A stretch of 23,405 nt of DNA from Porticoccaceae bacterium UBA1117 (GTDB lineage Bacteria > Pseudomonadota > Gammaproteobacteria > Pseudomonadales > Porticoccaceae): assembly GCA_002313335.1 (NCBI GenBank), contig DCBC01000033.1, positions 1 to 23,405 of the forward strand, read 5' to 3'. This document shows positions 1 to 8,800 of the stretch, piece by piece; positions within the stretch are counted from its first letter, which is position 1; the number at the start of each line of letters is the position of its first letter. The notes under the pieces are model-generated. The model worked only from the letters and a program-made list of their open reading frames with translations. It searched no databases and was not told the origin of the DNA. The position numbers and the translations under genes are program-made.

Positions 1-65
1 AGAGGATCTAGCCCTGTCATTTCCAGGTCGATCCAAATCAAATTAAGCGGATTGGTTGTGGTCAT
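1..65 (-). CDS. orn: Oligoribonuclease, 5' end only (partial)
   Basis: Reading leftwards from an ATG at 65-63 gives about 21 residues ending at the window edge: MTTTNPLNLIWIDLEMTGLD and onward. The IWIDLEMTGLDP block is the Exo I motif of the DEDD 3'-5' exonuclease family; the Asp and Glu of D-L-E are metal ligands. Oligoribonuclease degrades 2-5 nt RNAs, including pGpG from c-di-GMP turnover, to mononucleotides in the cytoplasm. An AGGA sequence about 8 nt upstream of the start serves as ribosome binding site. Divergent placement against rsgA is the normal arrangement in gammaproteobacteria and supports the call. Only the first motif is visible, so integrity of the rest cannot be judged. Confidence 0.93.
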   Translation of the reverse strand, partial: MTTTNPLNLIWIDLEMTGLDP

Positions 66-215
66 TTAAAAATCCTATTTACCCTTTATCGCAGGTTGGT
101 GAGAAGCTTAATGTTACTCAGAGCGGTAATGCTATATCCTTAGCGACTATAACGCCAGAAAATGGTCTTCAGTAACCGTGGATTTAAATAGCAATGAGCC
201 CAAAATTGTCAACCT

Positions 216-1247
216 ATGAGTAAGCGCCGACTTAGTGACCGCCAAAAAGGGCGTATTCAATCGATCCAAGAGCAACGGCGCGAGAGGGCTATTGCCAAAA
301 ATGCCGTGAGTGAAGATGACTTGGCAAACCACTCTACACTGGGGCCTGAAATACTGGGCACGGTGGTTACCAACTTTGGTGCCCAGGTTGACATTGAGGC
401 CGCAGAAACGGATATTAAAGGCCGCATCGTGCGCTGCCATATGCGCGCTAACCTAGACAGTCTCGTTACCGGAGATCAGGTCATCTGGCGTTTTGCCGAG
501 CCCCACGGTGTTGTGGTCGCTCGCCAAGCTAGACGATCAGAACTATTGCGCCCAGATATTTATGGTAAGTTACGACCGGTTGTGGCAAATGTTGACTTAA
601 TCGCTATCGTTTTTTCGGCAAAGCCTGACGCTTTTAGTAATCTTTTAGATCGTTATTTAGTGGCTTCAGAAGCCCAAAATATCAAACCAGTATTAATTCT
701 AAACAAAGTCGACATGTTGAAAAACAATGCGTTTCCGGACATAAATAAACTCGTCAAGGAGTATGAGTTTATTGGTTATGACGTACTGCAGGTATCAGCC
801 ACTTCAGGCGAGGGTATTACTGAATTACAGGATTATTTGACCGGACAAACCGCTATATTTGTGGGCCAATCAGGGGTCGGCAAGTCATCTTTAATTAATC
901 ACCTTCAGCCCGACGCAAATATGTCAGTGGGCGAACTATCGATAGGCAAAGAGAAAGGTACTCACACTACAACTGTGTCTAGACTTTTTCACCTATCCGG
1001 TGGAGGTGTGTTGATTGACTCGCCGGGTATACGAGAATTTGCTCTAACCCACCTTACCAAGGAACAGGTCATTAACGGATTTATAGATTTCCGGCCCTAC
1101 CTTGGTCACTGTAAATTTCGGGACTGCAACCATAATAAAGATCTTGGATGTAGCCTCTTAACTGCAGTGGCAGAAAAAAAAGTGCTCGCTACAAGACTTC
1201 ATAATTACCGCCAAATACTGTTGTCTCAAGAATCAGATAGAACATAG
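216..1247 (+). CDS. rsgA: Ribosome small subunit-dependent GTPase A
   Basis: This 343-residue circularly permuted GTPase assists late maturation of the 30S subunit. The domain order is typical: a basic N-terminal tail, an OB fold (about residues 45-105), then the permuted GTPase with G4 NKVD (163-166) preceding the P-loop GQSGVGKSS (217-225) and G3 DSPG (268-271). The C-terminal zinc knuckle follows, with C299, C304, H306 and C312 in a Cx4CxHx5C pattern. Length matches the family. It is divergent from orn and is followed after 55 bp by a rhodanese gene and then psd, resembling the Pseudomonas orn-rsgA-(motAB)-rhdA-psd locus. No strong Shine-Dalgarno is visible before the ATG, but this start leaves a normal N-terminus. 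Confidence 0.96.
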   Translation: MSKRRLSDRQKGRIQSIQEQRRERAIAKNAVSEDDLANHSTLGPEILGTVVTNFGAQVDIEAAETDIKGRIVRCHMRANLDSLVTGDQVIWRFAEPHGVVVARQARRSELLRPDIYGKLRPVVANVDLIAIVFSAKPDAFSNLLDRYLVASEAQNIKPVLILNKVDMLKNNAFPDINKLVKEYEFIGYDVLQVSATSGEGITELQDYLTGQTAIFVGQSGVGKSSLINHLQPDANMSVGELSIGKEKGTHTTTVSRLFHLSGGGVLIDSPGIREFALTHLTKEQVINGFIDFRPYLGHCKFRDCNHNKDLGCSLLTAVAEKKVLATRLHNYRQILLSQESDRT

Positions 1248-1302
1248 AATGCTCGCTCAGGGGCTAAAAGTGTACCCCAGACAATAACATCAAGGAATCA
1301 CA

Positions 1303-2127
1303 ATGAGTGAACCAATACCCCATCTTGTTGAACCAGACGATCTTGAAGCGATGCTCGTTATGGACAACTTAGTTATTGTCGATTTAAGCCATTTGGCGCT
1401 GTATCAACAGAAACACGTACCAGGCGCTGTGCATCTTGCCAACAATACACTGATGGCAAATAAGCCGCCTGCATTAGGCAAACACCCTAGTTTTGAGGAA
1501 ATCGAAGCCTTAGTGAGCAATCTAGGTATTGATGGATCCAAGCATGTGATGATCTATGACGATGAAGGTGGCGGTTGGGCCGGTAGACTCGCCTGGACTC
1601 TTGATTTAATTGGCCTTCACAACTGGTCTTATTTAAATGGTGGTATCGTGGCATGGATTAACGAAGGTCATGTAACAGAGAGCACCATCAATATGCCGAA
1701 AAATTGTTGTGCAGGCATTGGTAGTACCTTTGCCAATCCATCTGCCGCTATCCATGTCGATGAAATAATTGCCGGGCTCGACTCGAGTGATTTCGCAATA
1801 TGGGACGCTCGTAGCCCTGCCGAGTACAGCGGCCAGATGGTTCGTGCAGCGCGTAGTGGCCATATTCCTGGCGCTATCAATCTAGAGTGGACCGAGTTGA
1901 TAGATAGTGACAATAATTTACGAATTCGTAAAAATGCCCAAGCCATTCTGAATAATTTAGGCCTTAGTAAAGATAAAACTATTGCCACGCACTGTCAGCT
2001 TCATCACCGCTCAGCCTTTACTTACATGGTTGCGCGAATTTTAGGTTATGAGAAAATAGCCGGCTATGATGGCTCTTGGGCCGAATGGGGTAATCTTGAC
2101 AATACTCCCATAGAGTTTGGCCTTTAA
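1303..2127 (+). CDS. rhdA: Two-domain rhodanese (thiosulfate sulfurtransferase), RhdA type
   Basis: This 274-residue protein has two rhodanese domains. The N-terminal one (about 8-125) has the structural pattern GAVHLAN...YDDEGGGWAGRLAW but no catalytic cysteine. The C-terminal one (about 150-270) carries the active-site loop THCQLHHRS with Cys231. A CQ-x-HHRS loop is characteristic of the Azotobacter/Pseudomonas RhdA group rather than the CRKG/CGSG loops of other thiosulfate or mercaptopyruvate sulfurtransferases. The expected reaction is transfer of sulfane sulfur via a cysteine persulfide to cyanide or thiol acceptors; the physiological acceptor is unknown. AAGGAA lies 5 nt before the ATG and sets the start. 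It sits between rsgA and psd, probably co-transcribed. Confidence 0.92.
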   Translation: MSEPIPHLVEPDDLEAMLVMDNLVIVDLSHLALYQQKHVPGAVHLANNTLMANKPPALGKHPSFEEIEALVSNLGIDGSKHVMIYDDEGGGWAGRLAWTLDLIGLHNWSYLNGGIVAWINEGHVTESTINMPKNCCAGIGSTFANPSAAIHVDEIIAGLDSSDFAIWDARSPAEYSGQMVRAARSGHIPGAINLEWTELIDSDNNLRIRKNAQAILNNLGLSKDKTIATHCQLHHRSAFTYMVARILGYEKIAGYDGSWAEWGNLDNTPIEFGL

Positions 2128-2158
2128 TTATTTATCCATAGCTAGCATCACCCTTTAA

Positions 2159-3031
2159 ATGAGAAATAAAATTATGAGTCACGGTGTAGATATCTTCGTT
2201 GCAGTGCAACGAGTGTTACCAAAGCATGCGTTATCACGAATCATTGGCACGATTGCCGAATCTAAAAGGCCATGGCTAAAAAATCTATTAATCAAACGCG
2301 CCATCTCTGCTTTTGGCATAAATATGCAAGAAGCCGCCAGTGACAACCTAGCTGACTATGAGAGTTTTAATGCCTTTTTTACCCGCGCGTTAAAAGATGA
2401 TGCGCGGGTGGTTGATGGCGACCCTAAGAGTGTTTGTTGCCCCGCCGATGGCGTTGTTAGCCAAGCCGGCATCATTGACAAAAACCGGATCCTGCAAGCT
2501 AAGGGCCTCAACTATTCAATAAGCCGACTGCTCGGTAATTCCGTCTCAGCACAGCGATTTAACAATGGAAGCTTCGCAACTATTTATCTTTCACCTAAGG
2601 ATTATCATCGTGTACACATGCCTATCTCAGGCACATTGCGCGCTACGCGTTACATACCTGGCGAACTATTTTCAGTAAACGACAAAACTGCGCAAGGTTT
2701 GGAAGAACTGTTCGCTCGTAATGAACGCTTAGTCTGCGAGTTTGAATCTGAGTCAGCGGGCAATTTCGTGGTTGTTTTTGTCGGTGCAATGTTAGTTGCT
2801 GGTATTGAAACAGTGTGGGGTGGCTTCGAAAAACCAGGACCTGGAGCCGTTCGAGAATCAGACTTTTCTGACCGCCAACTTGCCTATGATAAGGGAGAGG
2901 AAATAGGCCAGTTTAAGTTTGGTTCAACCGCGATTATCTTATTTGAAAAAGATAGAGTGACTGGATTGGAGGCTTTAAACCCTCAAGCGCCGGTGTTAAT
3001 GGGGCAGCAACTAGCCTCGCTTGTGAAATAA
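2159..3031 (+). CDS. psd: Phosphatidylserine decarboxylase proenzyme
   Basis: This membrane-associated pyruvoyl enzyme makes phosphatidylethanolamine from phosphatidylserine. The 290-residue proenzyme shows SFNAFFTRALK, PADG, YLSPKDYHRVHMP with the catalytic His, and the self-cleavage site near the C-terminus as F-G-S-T (G255-S256), a variant of the usual LGST. Ser256 is expected to become the pyruvoyl group of the short alpha chain. An alternative in-frame ATG at 2174 (MSHGVD) is also plausible, since neither start has a strong Shine-Dalgarno. It ends at a hairpin shared with the convergent hemE. Confidence 0.95.
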   Translation: MRNKIMSHGVDIFVAVQRVLPKHALSRIIGTIAESKRPWLKNLLIKRAISAFGINMQEAASDNLADYESFNAFFTRALKDDARVVDGDPKSVCCPADGVVSQAGIIDKNRILQAKGLNYSISRLLGNSVSAQRFNNGSFATIYLSPKDYHRVHMPISGTLRATRYIPGELFSVNDKTAQGLEELFARNERLVCEFESESAGNFVVVFVGAMLVAGIETVWGGFEKPGPGAVRESDFSDRQLAYDKGEEIGQFKFGSTAIILFEKDRVTGLEALNPQAPVLMGQQLASLVK

Positions 3032-3057
3032 TCTCTGGCTCTAGTTAGAGCCAGAGA
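3032..3057. terminator. Perfect hairpin between convergent psd and hemE
   Basis: The arms 3032-3043 and 3046-3057 are exact reverse complements (12 bp), or a 10-11 bp stem with a 4-nt loop. It begins right after the psd stop codon and overlaps the last codons and TAG stop of hemE. On the (-) strand it is followed by a moderately T-rich stretch (ATTATTTC); on the (+) strand there is no U tract. It is probably a bidirectional 3'-end element, stronger for hemE; termination efficiency is inferred only. Confidence 0.55.
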
Positions 3058-4099
3058 ACTGATGTACTGCATCAATAAATATCTTCACATTATCTGGGTT
3101 AATATCCGGCGTTATACCATGGCCAAGATTAAAGACATGTCCCTGGCCTTCACCAAATGACTTTAAGATAGTCTTAACCTCTGACTCAATACCAGATCGA
3201 TCGGACCTTAGTACTGCCGGATCCATATTTCCTTGCAGGGCAACCTTACTGCCAACACGATCCTTGGCGGCCCCAATATCTACTGTCCAATCCAAACCTA
3301 GACAATCACAACCGGAATCTGCCATTGCTTCCAACCAATGACCGCCACCTTTGGTAAATAAAATTACCGGTACATCACGGCCATCAGCATGTTTAATCAG
3401 GCCATCGACAATTTTTTTCATGTAGTCAAGAGAGAATTCCAAATAAGCATCATGACTTAACGCTCCACCCCAAGTATCAAATATCTGAACCACCTGTGCG
3501 CCTGCTAAAATTTGTGCATTAAGGTAATCTATTACCGAGAGAGAAAGCTTTTCCAATAACTGATGGAGTACTTCAGGTTGGGTGTAAAGCATCGTCTTGG
3601 CGCGAACAAAATCGCGACTACTCTGCCCTTCAATCATATAGGTTGCTAATGTCCACGGACTTCCAGAAAATCCTATCAATGGGACACGGCCATTTAACTC
3701 GCGACGAATCATCGACACTGCATCAGTCACATAACCCAAATCTGAGGCAGTATTAATCACCTGCAGTTGATCTATATCTGCTTCAGTACGGACCGGCTTT
3801 CGAAATTTGGGTCCTTCCCCCTCGGCGAAGTAGAGACCAAGCCCCATTGCATCGGGGATAGTTAAAATATCAGAGAAAAGGATCGCCGCATCCAACTCAA
3901 ATCTTTCAAGCGGCTGCAATGTTACCTCACAGGCAAGTTCAGTATTTTTACATAGACTCATGAAATCGCCAGCCTGTGCTCTAACTTGACGATATTCCGG
4001 TAAGTAGCGTCCCGCTTGTCGCATCATCCATACTGGGGTTTTATCAACCGGTTGCCGAGCTAGTGCTCGTAAAAATCGATCGTTCTTTAAATCTGTCAT
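3041..4099 (-). CDS. hemE: Uroporphyrinogen decarboxylase
   Basis: This cytoplasmic enzyme of haem synthesis decarboxylates the four acetate side chains of uroporphyrinogen III to give coproporphyrinogen III. The 352-residue length is typical. Family signatures are clear: [16 protein letters not shown] near residues 22-37 (active-site Arg), [12 protein letters not shown] (catalytic Asp in the FSDI block), [16 protein letters not shown], and GNMDP with GHGI near the C-terminus. It is last in the (-) strand group, 29 bp after the diflavin reductase gene. In Pseudomonas hemE follows gltB-gltD, so the position is conserved although the upstream gene differs. Confidence 0.97.
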   Translation of the reverse strand: MTDLKNDRFLRALARQPVDKTPVWMMRQAGRYLPEYRQVRAQAGDFMSLCKNTELACEVTLQPLERFELDAAILFSDILTIPDAMGLGLYFAEGEGPKFRKPVRTEADIDQLQVINTASDLGYVTDAVSMIRRELNGRVPLIGFSGSPWTLATYMIEGQSSRDFVRAKTMLYTQPEVLHQLLEKLSLSVIDYLNAQILAGAQVVQIFDTWGGALSHDAYLEFSLDYMKKIVDGLIKHADGRDVPVILFTKGGGHWLEAMADSGCDCLGLDWTVDIGAAKDRVGSKVALQGNMDPAVLRSDRSGIESEVKTILKSFGEGQGHVFNLGHGITPDINPDNVKIFIDAVHQFSGSN

Positions 4100-4128
4100 A
4101 AATAATTTAGGTCAATAAAGTGAGGCGA

Positions 4129-5871
4129 CTAGTATACGTCGCGTAGGTAGCGCTTTTCACGCTTTAGATTGTTAACATAATCAGTTGCTTTGTCAGCACT
4201 TAACTTTCCCTGCACAGCAACAATATCACGCAATGCCTGATCGACATCTTTAGCCATTCGCGTGGCATCTCCACAGACATAAAAGTAGGCGCCTTTTTCT
4301 AGCCATTGATACAACTCTACAGCACGCTCATGCATTTTATTTTGAACGTAAATCTTGTCTTTTTGATCTCTAGAAAAGGCTAGGTCAAGTTGGCTCAACA
4401 CACCAACTGCTTGCATTTCTAGCAATTGCTGTTCATATATAAAGTCTGCATCTCTGGTCTGATCTCCAAAGAACAACCAATTTTTCCCTTTAGCTCCGCG
4501 CATCTGCCGCTCTTCCAGAAAGGCTCTAAACGGCGCAACTCCAGTACCTGGGCCCACCATAATCATAGGCGCATCGTCATCGGTAGGAATCCGAAAAGCT
4601 TTGTTGGGTGAAACAAAAATTCCCGCGGTGCCATTTACAGTCACTCGATCAGCCAGAAAGGTTGAGCATACGCCAAGGTGATCTCGGTCCTCTCCACGCC
4701 ATCGAACTGAGGCCACGGTTAAGTGTACTGAACCAACATGTTTACTTGGGCTTGACGAAATTGAGTAGGCACGATGCTGCAAAGGCTTAAGTAACGCGAT
4801 AAATTCATCAATCGGAAAAACAATCTCAGAATTTAGATTGAGTAAATCCAAAGTATCCTTGCCCCACAAAAAATCTGCTAGAGCTTCTTTATCACCAGTT
4901 TTTAGTACATGGGAGAACTTTTCATGCTTAGCCTGTGCTTCGACGGCAGCGATAAGGTTTCGAGATGGCGTAGATATCTCGTACTGGTAAGTAAGTAGCT
5001 CGCCGATAGACTTCTTTTGATCTTTAAGGACCAGTTCAGGGCTTACCGCAAGTCGCTCTGTGAGATTTTTTACTAACACACTATCATTCACTGGCATGAC
5101 ATTTAAGGCATCACCCGTCTCATAGGTCAATCCACTATCAGCTAGATCAAGCTCATAATGACGAATCTCTTTGCCAGACGATGGGCCAGACAACAGCCGG
5201 TTTACACTAACTTTTGCAGGATAAGGATTCTTCCGATTCCAAATAGACTTGGCTACCTGGGGAGCTACCTCAACGACAGGCAACGTAGCATGACCACTAT
5301 TGGCCAAAGGAATGGTTTTATTAATCCATTCAGCCGCTATGTCTTCATAATCCACATCGCAGTCTAATCGATCTATTAATCGCGTCGCACCCAGCTGCTC
5401 CAGCCGTGTATCAAGAAGCTTTCCTGCCTGACAAAATTCGTCGTAACTAGTATCCCCTAGCGCTAAAACGCCAAACTGCATATCTGCTAATCTGGGCATA
5501 TCCGCACTATATATGCTCTCCCAAAATAGTCCGGCGTTGTCAGGCATTTCACCTTCCCCATACGTCGCAATAGTAACAATCACACGTTTCATAGCAGAAA
5601 AAGCATCTATGGTGACATCATCTAACCCTTGCACAACAGCCTCAAAGCCCTGAGCGCGGGCTGCTACCGCTGCGTCCATCGCCAAAGCTTCCGCATTCCC
5701 TGTCTGTGTTCCGTAAAGAATGTTCAGCAGTGGTGCGGTCGATGCACCAGCAACACTTGTTTGACTTCCAGCTATCGCTTTTGCCGACTGCATACCTGCC
5801 AAGAAACCCGACAACCACGATTTCTGGTCTCCAGTAAAAGGGGCATCTTTTGGTATAAACGGAAGTTTCAT
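4129..5871 (-). CDS. CysJ-like NADPH diflavin reductase, in the gltD position
   Basis: The 580 residues form a complete diflavin reductase. An N-terminal leader with PFTGDQKSWLSGFLAG (11-26) precedes a flavodoxin domain (about 48-190, FMN loop GTQTGN at 54-59). An FNR-like module follows: FAD motif RAYSISSS (367-374), GVCSTFL (400-406), NADPH loop GPGTGVAPFRAF (440-451), YVCGDATRMAKDV (531-543), and a C-terminal RYLRDVY with terminal Tyr580. This matches the flavoprotein subunit of assimilatory sulfite reductase, E. coli CysJ being slightly longer. However, no cysI, cysH or cysG lies nearby. The gene starts 15 bp after the GltB-like gene, with TGAGG as ribosome binding site, exactly where gltD is expected. 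By inference it may supply electrons to that glutamate synthase; alternatively it is an orphan cysJ or a general electron donor. The domain call is firm; the partner is not. Confidence 0.88.
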   Translation of the reverse strand: MKLPFIPKDAPFTGDQKSWLSGFLAGMQSAKAIAGSQTSVAGASTAPLLNILYGTQTGNAEALAMDAAVAARAQGFEAVVQGLDDVTIDAFSAMKRVIVTIATYGEGEMPDNAGLFWESIYSADMPRLADMQFGVLALGDTSYDEFCQAGKLLDTRLEQLGATRLIDRLDCDVDYEDIAAEWINKTIPLANSGHATLPVVEVAPQVAKSIWNRKNPYPAKVSVNRLLSGPSSGKEIRHYELDLADSGLTYETGDALNVMPVNDSVLVKNLTERLAVSPELVLKDQKKSIGELLTYQYEISTPSRNLIAAVEAQAKHEKFSHVLKTGDKEALADFLWGKDTLDLLNLNSEIVFPIDEFIALLKPLQHRAYSISSSPSKHVGSVHLTVASVRWRGEDRDHLGVCSTFLADRVTVNGTAGIFVSPNKAFRIPTDDDAPMIMVGPGTGVAPFRAFLEERQMRGAKGKNWLFFGDQTRDADFIYEQQLLEMQAVGVLSQLDLAFSRDQKDKIYVQNKMHERAVELYQWLEKGAYFYVCGDATRMAKDVDQALRDIVAVQGKLSADKATDYVNNLKREKRYLRDVY

Positions 5872-5886
5872 TCATTGGCCTCAGTA

Positions 5887-8800
5887 TTAACTAGCATTGG
5901 GCAAAATATCATTCATCGCATTATGCGCAAATAGCTCTTCAAAGCTGGGTATCCTACCTAATGCCAGCTTATTTTTTCGTTGTTGATGGAGTATCCACCC
6001 ATACGTAGCCGGACTATCCATCGACAAAATGTTTCGCAGGCTCAAAGCTTCTTTAAAGTCAGTGAGGCGCTTACCCGCAATCATAGCGGCTAGTTCAGAG
6101 GCACTATACGCTGAAACCGCCTCTCGCGCATGTCTTAGTAAGCCACTCATTAAAGCGTAATCTTCAGTTAAAATAAGGTTACGAGTGGCTTTAACAACAT
6201 CAGGCTCATCTACCGAGATGGCCGCTGGAACCTTTTTTAACGCTATTTTTTGAGCTGCGTTGAGCACCGAGTAAGTATTTAATAGCTCATACATATCGCC
6301 GCTATCTGCGAGGGCTGAATCAGGAACGATTCCCTTTATGACTGGTGTCCCCGAACGCCACGCCTTTTTTAATTTATTAACTTGGAAGCCTGCCAGCGCA
6401 ACCGCAAGCTCTTCAGCAAGTTCCTTGCGTGATTTAGCCTCAAGAATCGCTTCATAGTCCTGATACTGTAATAAGGCTCGAGGCGTTATATAGGCAAAAT
6501 TACCGCGTTCTGTATCCCAATGTTTTAGAAGCCAAGAGGCTTTTTTTGAACCGGTCGCATCAATATGCCACTCCAGCATAGAGTAGATAGCTTGCGCATG
6601 AATGTATGAGGCATCCTCATCATCTTCCAAATAACCTAAAAGTACCGAATCATGACTGATACAGTTTGTGAATTTTCTATACGGGTCATATTGGTAGGCG
6701 AACCCACCTGACATACCATTTCCGAAGCCCTTGGCAAAGGCACCTAAATTGAGAACGGCACCATTTGTCATATATTCGGCACAGAAATCCCCAACGCCCT
6801 CAACAACTGCTGTCGCCCCTGAGTTTCGCACAGCAAAGCGATCACCTGCTTGGCCTTCAATGAAGACTCGTCCTCCGGTAGCACCGAACAAGGCAAAGTT
6901 ACCAATTAACACATTAGTCCCCGGCTTGTCGCTACCTCCAGCTGGCGCGTTAACAACGATCTCACCACCGCAGGCAGTTTTGCCAACGCCATCATTACAG
7001 GTGCCTGTATGTGACAGGCGCATACCATCATTACAGAATGCGCCGAAGGATTGCCCTGCCGAACCATGGGTGACAATACTTATAGCCCCATTTCTTAAAA
7101 ATCGTCGACCGCGCTTATCTTCAAGTACTGCAGGTAAATCAACGTCTTTTAGCTCATAGTTGAGCATTCGCTCAATATCGATAGCTAATTGACCACCTAC
7201 ACTCTTATTACAGTTATTTAAATACTGGCTACTGGGCAACTCTATTGACAGTTGCTTTTGATCGACTAACGCTTGACGGATTAGACTAATAAAACCATCA
7301 TCAACCGCGAAATCACGCTCCATATAAATTGGATTATCGATTTTATGTTCTTTAACAACCGTTAGCATCGCTCTAAGGTCCAGCTGGCCCACAGAGGAAG
7401 GATGGTCCAAAAGATGAATCAAATCACAACGACCTCGAGCCTCGCGCAATGAGCGCAATCCAAGATCAGCAAGAATTTCCCGTACTTCATGAGCAATGTT
7501 AAGTAGATACTGTCCCAGAGCTCGAGGATCGCCATCAAAGACTTCAGGATTTGTCGTCAAACCGGCAGGACATTTGATATTACAGTTCTTTGCCATAACA
7601 CACTTAAGCATCATTAGTGCCGTTGTTCCAAATTCAAAACTATCACCACCCATCAGCGCGGACTTAACAACGTCCGAACCGGTTTGATGAGCTCCAGAAC
7701 ATCGTAAAACAACCTTTTGCCTTAACCCATTAGCACAGAGCGCCTGATGAACTTCAGCAATACCAATCTCCGCAGCGCGACCGGTGTATTTCAAAGAGGT
7801 AACTGAGGCAGCTCCAGTACCACCGGTATTACCAGCAACATTGATAACATCAGCTCCGGCTTTAGCCACACCAACCGCAATTGTTCCAATCCCATCAGAA
7901 GACACCAGTTTAACGATCACTCTAACGCGCGCGGCCTTGGCGTCATGAATCAGCTGAGCCAAGTCTTCAATCGAATAAGTGTCGTGATGCGGTGGAGGCG
8001 AAATCAACTCGACTCCTGGCACTCCGCCGCGCGCCGCCGCTATCTCAACATTTACCTTAGGTGCAGGTAACTGGCCGCCCTCACCAGGCTTAGCGCCTTG
8101 ACCAATTTTAATTTCAATCTCTTCGAGCATCGGATCCGCTAAATATCCAGCCCAAACACCGAATCGCCCAGAAGCGAATTGTTTGATTCGCGATGCTCGG
8201 ATCGTACCATAGCGAGAAATATGCTCTCCTCCCTCGCCACAATTGGACATTCCTCCAACCATATTTGTACCATGCGCTACCGCCTCGTGAGCGGTCGCCA
8301 CTAGAGCTCCATGGCTCATAGCACCGGATGCTAAAAGAGGAGTAATTTGACTAGCGGGTTGCACCTCATTCAAGTCTATCTTGGGCATAGCGTCGCGCAA
8401 ACGACTAACATAATCTCGAGCAATACCAGAGGTCTTTAGAGTCAACGCATCATCTTTAACGGAAGAAGCAATGATATCAACACCAAAACGATCTACAAAA
8501 GAATCCCTCAGCGCGATTAATCGGCCGGCTTGACCCGCTAAAGATCCCGTTAATCTCAGAGCATAAGAACCCTCTGATATAATTTCACAGGTCAAACCCC
8601 GAACCACAAAGTGGTTATTCCCCGCGCGGTTGAACAACATCATCTCTCGTCTAAATTCATCGGGTTCAAGAAGAAAGCTAACATCGGCTGGAAAGGCTAG
8701 AACATCCCGAAGTGCCGCAGGCCTGCGAGATCGCTCTTCGGTCATGTCTTTAGAAAACGTTCTATATCCCGGTGTGATTTTGAACTCATCAATCGCCTTC

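Noticed and set aside
147..440. 97-residue (-) strand frame overlapping the start of rsgA
   Set aside because: It lies mostly antisense to rsgA, crosses the orn-rsgA promoter region, and shows no family features.
1248..2158. Missing motAB genes as a deletion event
   Set aside because: Some Pseudomonas genomes have motAB between rsgA and rhdA, but their absence is common in other lineages, and there is no scar or remnant in the 55-bp gap.
4129..5871. Plain cysJ of an assimilatory sulfite reductase operon
   Set aside because: The domain match to CysJ is good, but no cysI, cysH or siroheme gene is adjacent and the gene occupies the gltD slot, so the symbol was left empty rather than asserting sulfite reduction.
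6731..7159. Open frames on the (+) strand opposite the gltB-like gene, and similar frames elsewhere
   Set aside because: They lie antisense within well-supported coding sequence, have no recognisable domains or ribosome binding sites, and have shadow-like composition.
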